Assembly (NCBI GenBank): GCA_013153965.1 | Contig: JAADDJ010000018.1 | Coordinates: forward strand, 1-51,458 | DNA length: 51,458 nucleotides | Reading direction: 5' to 3' | Source of the DNA: Thermotogae bacterium | GTDB taxonomy: Bacteria; Hydrothermota; Hydrothermia; LBFQ01 | Shown here: one piece after another, positions 48,431 through 51,458 of the stretch | How positions within the stretch are numbered: position 1 is the stretch's first letter | How the letters are laid out: the number at the start of each line of letters is the position of its first letter | Made by a program: the position numbers and the translations under genes | Notes under the pieces: model-generated | Database searches by the model: none | Told to the model about the DNA's origin: nothing | Seen by the model: only the letters and a program-made list of their open reading frames with translations

Positions 48431-49819
48431 TCATCGCAGTATTTCCCGGAGAATCTCGGGAAGGTACGGCTGCTCCCCGACGCCCCTCCACAGGTACATC
48501 ACCTTACCGCCGCCGAATCCCCGCTCCCCGACCACCGTTCCCAACGGCTTACCCGCCAGATAGAGCCCGTAAAGAGACACATCCGGATTCTCCAGCGTCC
48601 GGAGGCGGGTCTCTCCCACCGCGTAGTACCTGTAGGTGCGATACCTACCCTTCACGGATGCCGTCCGGTACTTCCCCCTCAGGTCCGGCCCGAATCCGAT
48701 TCTCAGGCCGAATCTTCCCACAGCCGGCTCCGCCTTACCTCCGCCCTTCCTGTACATGGGAAAGGGGCCCCCGGCGAGGAGTAAGGTCCCTCCCCGGCGC
48801 ACGTACCGAAGCAGCACATACACGTCGTTGGGGAAGTATTTTTCGCCGAAGTCGTAGATTACGACGTCGCATCCGGACGGGTACTGACCGGATGACAGCT
48901 CTCTTCCCGGAAGTACGAGGTAGGTGGGGGATCTGGGGGCACGGGCGGGCATGTAGCACACGCTCTTGGACGTGCGCACCTTGGGCGGGGAGAAGGTGCT
49001 TCTAAGAGGCCCCCTTACGGCGGCCTTGAACCTCTCGGCCATCATGCGCGTTAGATTCAGATAGTGGGAGCCGTAGGATTCGGAGGGCTCTATCTGGGTG
49101 CCCTCCTCCCACTCGTTGAAGGAGGTTATGAGGACGATGTCGGCGCCGGAGTAAAGGGCCCTACGCCACTGGGATAGGTAGGTCTCTCCACCCCTGCGGG
49201 GTACCTTCGCCTTGGGCCGGGTTTTGAGGTTGAAGCCGGGGGAAACGGGGACGGCGCAGAGGCCTCCGAAGGCGTGGGTGTAGTCGCACATCTCCCGGAA
49301 GTATTCCCCGTCATTCTTGAAGTCTATGTAGGTGTGCATGCTGCCGGATGTGAAGCCGTTTAGGCCGTTGAAATCGTGCAGGGAGATGACGGCCACGTCG
49401 GATAAAGATTGAAGTTTTAGACGTCTTTTTACATCCACGAGTTGCGGATTTATCCGGCTGTAGATGAATATCAGGGGTTTCCCGCCCACGCGCAGGAGAT
49501 TCCTCCTCTCGCCGAACACCCGGAGGATCTCCTTCACCCTCTCAACCACGTCGCCATTCTCAACGTAGAAGGTATATTTCAGTCCGCACTCCTCCAGAAT
49601 CTCGGTTATTTGCCTCGCCCTGTTGATTCCGCCGAAGACCTCCTCCTGCCACAGGGATACGATGAATCCGTCTATCCCGGCCTCCTTGGCCATCCGGCAG
49701 TGCTCCCGCACAACGTGCGCGTCGGTTGATACGTACGCCCCCATCGTCGGTTTATCCGCCGAGACTTTCCAACGGCTCCCATCCTCGCCGAACCATATGT
49801 AGTAGAAGGCCAGAACCAT
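48431..49819 (-). CDS. glycoside hydrolase family 99-like (WbsX/GH71-type) protein with extra C-terminal domain, 462 aa
   Basis: The N-terminal domain (about 1-270) starts LAFYYIWFGEDG and carries AGIDGFIVSLW, FSPGFN-like VSPGFNLKT, and the hallmark ITSFNEWEEGTQIEPSESYG with paired glutamates, as in GH99/GH71-like and WbsX proteins that act on mannose-containing glycans. Residues 300-460 form a second alpha/beta domain (CDVVIYDFGEKYFPNDVYVLLRYVRRGGTLLLAGG) resembling a glutamine-amidotransferase-like domain without catalytic cysteine. There is no signal peptide, so it may be cytosolic. The start is ATG 49819, 8 bases after TAAAAT; it is divergent from gltX. Confidence 0.8.
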   Translation of the reverse strand: MVLAFYYIWFGEDGSRWKVSADKPTMGAYVSTDAHVVREHCRMAKEAGIDGFIVSLWQEEVFGGINRARQITEILEECGLKYTFYVENGDVVERVKEILRVFGERRNLLRVGGKPLIFIYSRINPQLVDVKRRLKLQSLSDVAVISLHDFNGLNGFTSGSMHTYIDFKNDGEYFREMCDYTHAFGGLCAVPVSPGFNLKTRPKAKVPRRGGETYLSQWRRALYSGADIVLITSFNEWEEGTQIEPSESYGSHYLNLTRMMAERFKAAVRGPLRSTFSPPKVRTSKSVCYMPARAPRSPTYLVLPGRELSSGQYPSGCDVVIYDFGEKYFPNDVYVLLRYVRRGGTLLLAGGPFPMYRKGGGKAEPAVGRFGLRIGFGPDLRGKYRTASVKGRYRTYRYYAVGETRLRTLENPDVSLYGLYLAGKPLGTVVGERGFGGGKVMYLWRGVGEQPYLPEILREILR

Positions 49820-49827
49820 ACGGGACG

Positions 49828-49833
49828 ATTTTA
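49828..49833 (-). promoter_or_regulatory. -10 element TAAAAT for GH99-like gene
   Basis: TAAAAT on the minus strand ends 8 bases before the ATG. It occupies the position expected for the -35 of the opposing gltX promoter. Confidence 0.65.
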
Positions 49834-49850
49834 AAGACGAACTTCCCCAG

Positions 49851-49856
49851 TAGAAT
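49851..49856 (+). promoter_or_regulatory. -10 element TAGAAT for gltX
   Basis: TAGAAT ends 7 bases before ATG 49864, 17 bases from the opposing -10 at 49828-49833. Confidence 0.65.
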
Positions 49857-49863
49857 AACGCCC

Positions 49864-51297
49864 ATGGTTAGGACGAGATTCGCCCCCTCTCCCACGGGGT
49901 ACCTGCACGTGGGGGGAGCGAGGACTGCAATCTTCAACTATCTGTACTCCCGCCACACTGGGGGGAAATTCCTCCTGAGGATAGAGGACACGGATCGCCA
50001 GCGCTTCCGTCCCGAGTGGGTTGATGCCATACTCAACGGTCTGAGGTGGCTGGGCTTGGATTGGGATGAGGATGTCGTGTTCCAGAGTCGGCGTTTGGAG
50101 CGCTACCGTGAGGTGGCGGAGGAGCTCATCCGGAGGGGTAAGGCCTACAGATGCTATTGCACCCCCGAGGAGTTGGAGGCGGAGAGGGAGGAGGCACGGC
50201 GCCGGGGAGTCCCCTACAGGTATTCCCGAAAGTGCCTCCATCTGACGGATGAGCAGCGCAGGAGGTACGAGGCGGAGGGTCGCAAGCCCTCCATAAGGTT
50301 CTACGTGCCCGACGATAGGGAGGTCGTATTTCGGGATCTCGTCCATGGGGAGATAACCTACAACACCAACGACCTTGGAGGGGACTTCATCATCGTCAGG
50401 TCCGACGGTTTCCCCACGTATAACTTCGCGGTCGTGGTTGATGACCACGATATGGGCATAACCCACGTGATACGCGGGGATGATCACATACCCAACACCC
50501 CCAAGCAGATTTTAATCTACGAGGCGATGGGATGGGAGGTGCCGCAGTTCGCCCATCTGCCCATGATACTCGGACCGGACCGCCAGAAGCTCTCCAAGAG
50601 GCACGGCTCAACGTCCCTTGAGGAGTTCAGACTTCAGGGGATACTTCCGGAGGCTCTCTTTAACTACCTGCTGCTGCTGGGGTGGTCGCCGGGCGATAAC
50701 CGGGAGATCATAAGTCGCGAGGAGGCCATACGTCTGTTTGACATAAGGGATGTTCATAAGTCGGCCGCCGTGTTTGACCACAACAAACTCCACTGGATGA
50801 ATTCGGAGTACATCCGCTCCTTGGACGACGAGGAGCTTGTGCGCAGGCTAAAGGAGTATAACGACTATCTGAAGAGGAAAGGTGAGGGCTACGACGTGTC
50901 CGACGAGCATCTGCGAACTTTGGTGAGGCTCTTCAAGGAGCGGGCGAAGACTCTGCGGGACTTCTTCACCTATGGGGTCTTCGTGTATAGAGAGGACTTC
51001 CCCTATGACCCGAAGGCTGTGAAGAAGCGCCTGAAGGACCCCAACATCTTCGCCTACCTTAGGGAGTTGGCTGACAGGTTTGAGGCTCTGGACGACTGGA
51101 GGGAGGAGAGGATAGAGGAGGTCCTACGCTCCTACGCCGATGAGCTGGGGGTCAAGCACGCCCTACTCATACACGCGACGCGTGTCGCCGTCTCCGGCAT
51201 GGCCGTGGGGCCGAGCCTGTTCTTCATGCTGGAGGTTTTGGGGAAGGATAGGGTGGTCCGTCGCCTGCGGGAGGTGGAGAGGAGGGCAACCCTGTAG
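49864..51297 (+). CDS. gltX: glutamyl-tRNA synthetase, 477 aa
   Basis: A class I synthetase. It starts VRTRFAPSPTGYLHVGGARTAIFNYLYSRH with the HIGH-type HVGG motif, then RIEDTDRQR and YNFAVVVDDHDMGITHVIRGDDH, with the KMSKS-type motif KLSKRHGSTSL near residue 245. An anticodon-binding helical domain follows. It charges tRNA-Glu. With GatC and a U1-A72 tRNA-Gln in the window it is probably the non-discriminating type that also mischarges tRNA-Gln, but this is an inference. The start is ATG 49864; the frame stays open upstream, but that region is antisense to the GH99-like gene. Confidence 0.96.
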   Translation: MVRTRFAPSPTGYLHVGGARTAIFNYLYSRHTGGKFLLRIEDTDRQRFRPEWVDAILNGLRWLGLDWDEDVVFQSRRLERYREVAEELIRRGKAYRCYCTPEELEAEREEARRRGVPYRYSRKCLHLTDEQRRRYEAEGRKPSIRFYVPDDREVVFRDLVHGEITYNTNDLGGDFIIVRSDGFPTYNFAVVVDDHDMGITHVIRGDDHIPNTPKQILIYEAMGWEVPQFAHLPMILGPDRQKLSKRHGSTSLEEFRLQGILPEALFNYLLLLGWSPGDNREIISREEAIRLFDIRDVHKSAAVFDHNKLHWMNSEYIRSLDDEELVRRLKEYNDYLKRKGEGYDVSDEHLRTLVRLFKERAKTLRDFFTYGVFVYREDFPYDPKAVKKRLKDPNIFAYLRELADRFEALDDWREERIEEVLRSYADELGVKHALLIHATRVAVSGMAVGPSLFFMLEVLGKDRVVRRLREVERRATL

Positions 51298-51318
51298 AAT
51301 CGTTAAACGTTCTTGCTT

Positions 51319-51324
51319 TAAAAT
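51319..51324 (+). promoter_or_regulatory. -10 element TAAAAT for gene at 51332
   Basis: TAAAAT ends 7 bases before ATG 51332. Confidence 0.65.
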
Positions 51325-51331
51325 ATCGCCG

Positions 51332-51458
51332 ATGCTCTGGGTAATAGCACAACTTCCCGACACTCTATGGGTGAGGACCTACCCCCGTCCGGGGGAGCAG
51401 AGGATCTTCGGAGTCGCAAAGTCCCACAGCGGTCTGGTAGTAGTGGGCTACACCACCG
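51332..51458 (+). CDS. beta-propeller-like secreted protein, N-terminal end (3' part outside window)
   Basis: The first 42 residues are open to the right edge. A minimal hydrophobic N-terminus (MLWVIA) is followed by QLPDTLWVRTYPRPGEQRIFGVAKSHSGLVVVGYTT. This resembles the first blade of propeller-like surface proteins (the xGxxVxGYT pattern) found in FCB and WOR-3-like genomes. Glutamine directly after the short hydrophobic stretch repeats the pattern at 3535, 7192 and 13277. The full domain structure cannot be judged. Confidence 0.55.
   Translation, partial: MLWVIAQLPDTLWVRTYPRPGEQRIFGVAKSHSGLVVVGYTT

Overview
The window is a GC-rich, very densely packed piece of a bacterial chromosome. 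It has 44 protein gene starts, one gene cut off at the left edge, one cut off at the right edge, and three tRNA genes (Cys, Arg, Gln). I see no mobile element, CRISPR array, rRNA gene or gap over about 200 bases. Heavy use of AGG (Arg) and ATA (Ile) codons, many beta-barrel-like and beta-propeller surface proteins, and C-terminal sorting-type domains suggest a thermophilic, two-membraned bacterium of the candidate WOR-3 / Hydrothermae / FCB-related kind. That placement is an inference; no taxonomic marker here settles it.

Layout. 1-4910: end of a proline-catabolic dehydrogenase, three beta-barrel-like proteins, a large Rossmann protein and a MTHFR-like protein. 4869-9194 (minus): an IscR/Rrf2-type regulator directly behind tRNA-Cys, an FG-GAP repeat protein, a ChaN-like protein and a helical-repeat protein. 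9268-16306: MFS transporter, butyrate kinase, lytic transglycosylase, a barrel-sandwich protein paired with a Ca/cation exchanger, and an orphan. 16348-26307: RtcB RNA ligase, phosphomannomutase, secreted subtilase, MgtE and DnaE. 26404-35793: tRNA-Arg, glycosyltransferase, lamin-tail protein, a catalytically degenerate RlmD-like protein, a barrel/TPR protein, a 1114-residue Ig-like surface protein, RlmI and an ABC permease. 35787-42171 (minus): CCA-adding enzyme, two large envelope proteins, CYTH and MBL-fold proteins, and GatC directly behind tRNA-Gln. 42224-51458: PdxS, ParA, ParB, DNA polymerase III delta prime, PGI/PMI, RfbD, MalK-type ATPase, GH99-like protein, GltX and the start of a beta-propeller-like protein.

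The most striking theme is gene expression. Of the 44 protein starts, 31 have a -10 hexamer (TAGAAT, TATAAT, TAAAAT, TACAAT or a one-base variant) ending only 5-12 bases before the start codon. These genes lack a well-placed Shine-Dalgarno and are probably leaderless, many with GTG or TTG. Several genes inside operons have clear Shine-Dalgarno sites instead. The three tRNA genes act as a control: their TATAAT lies 10-11 bases from the mature 5' end. Two more genes, gatC and the Rrf2 regulator, start 0 and 2 bases after the 3' end of a tRNA, so tRNA 3' processing itself would make their mRNAs leaderless.

A second theme is the envelope. Many secreted-looking proteins begin with a very short hydrophobic stretch with no basic residues. 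In several of them an upstream start is excluded because the -10 hexamer itself supplies an in-frame stop. Translation genes fit together: GltX, a U1-A72 tRNA-Gln and GatC imply indirect Gln-tRNA formation, and the CCA-adding enzyme fits tRNA genes that do not encode CCA.
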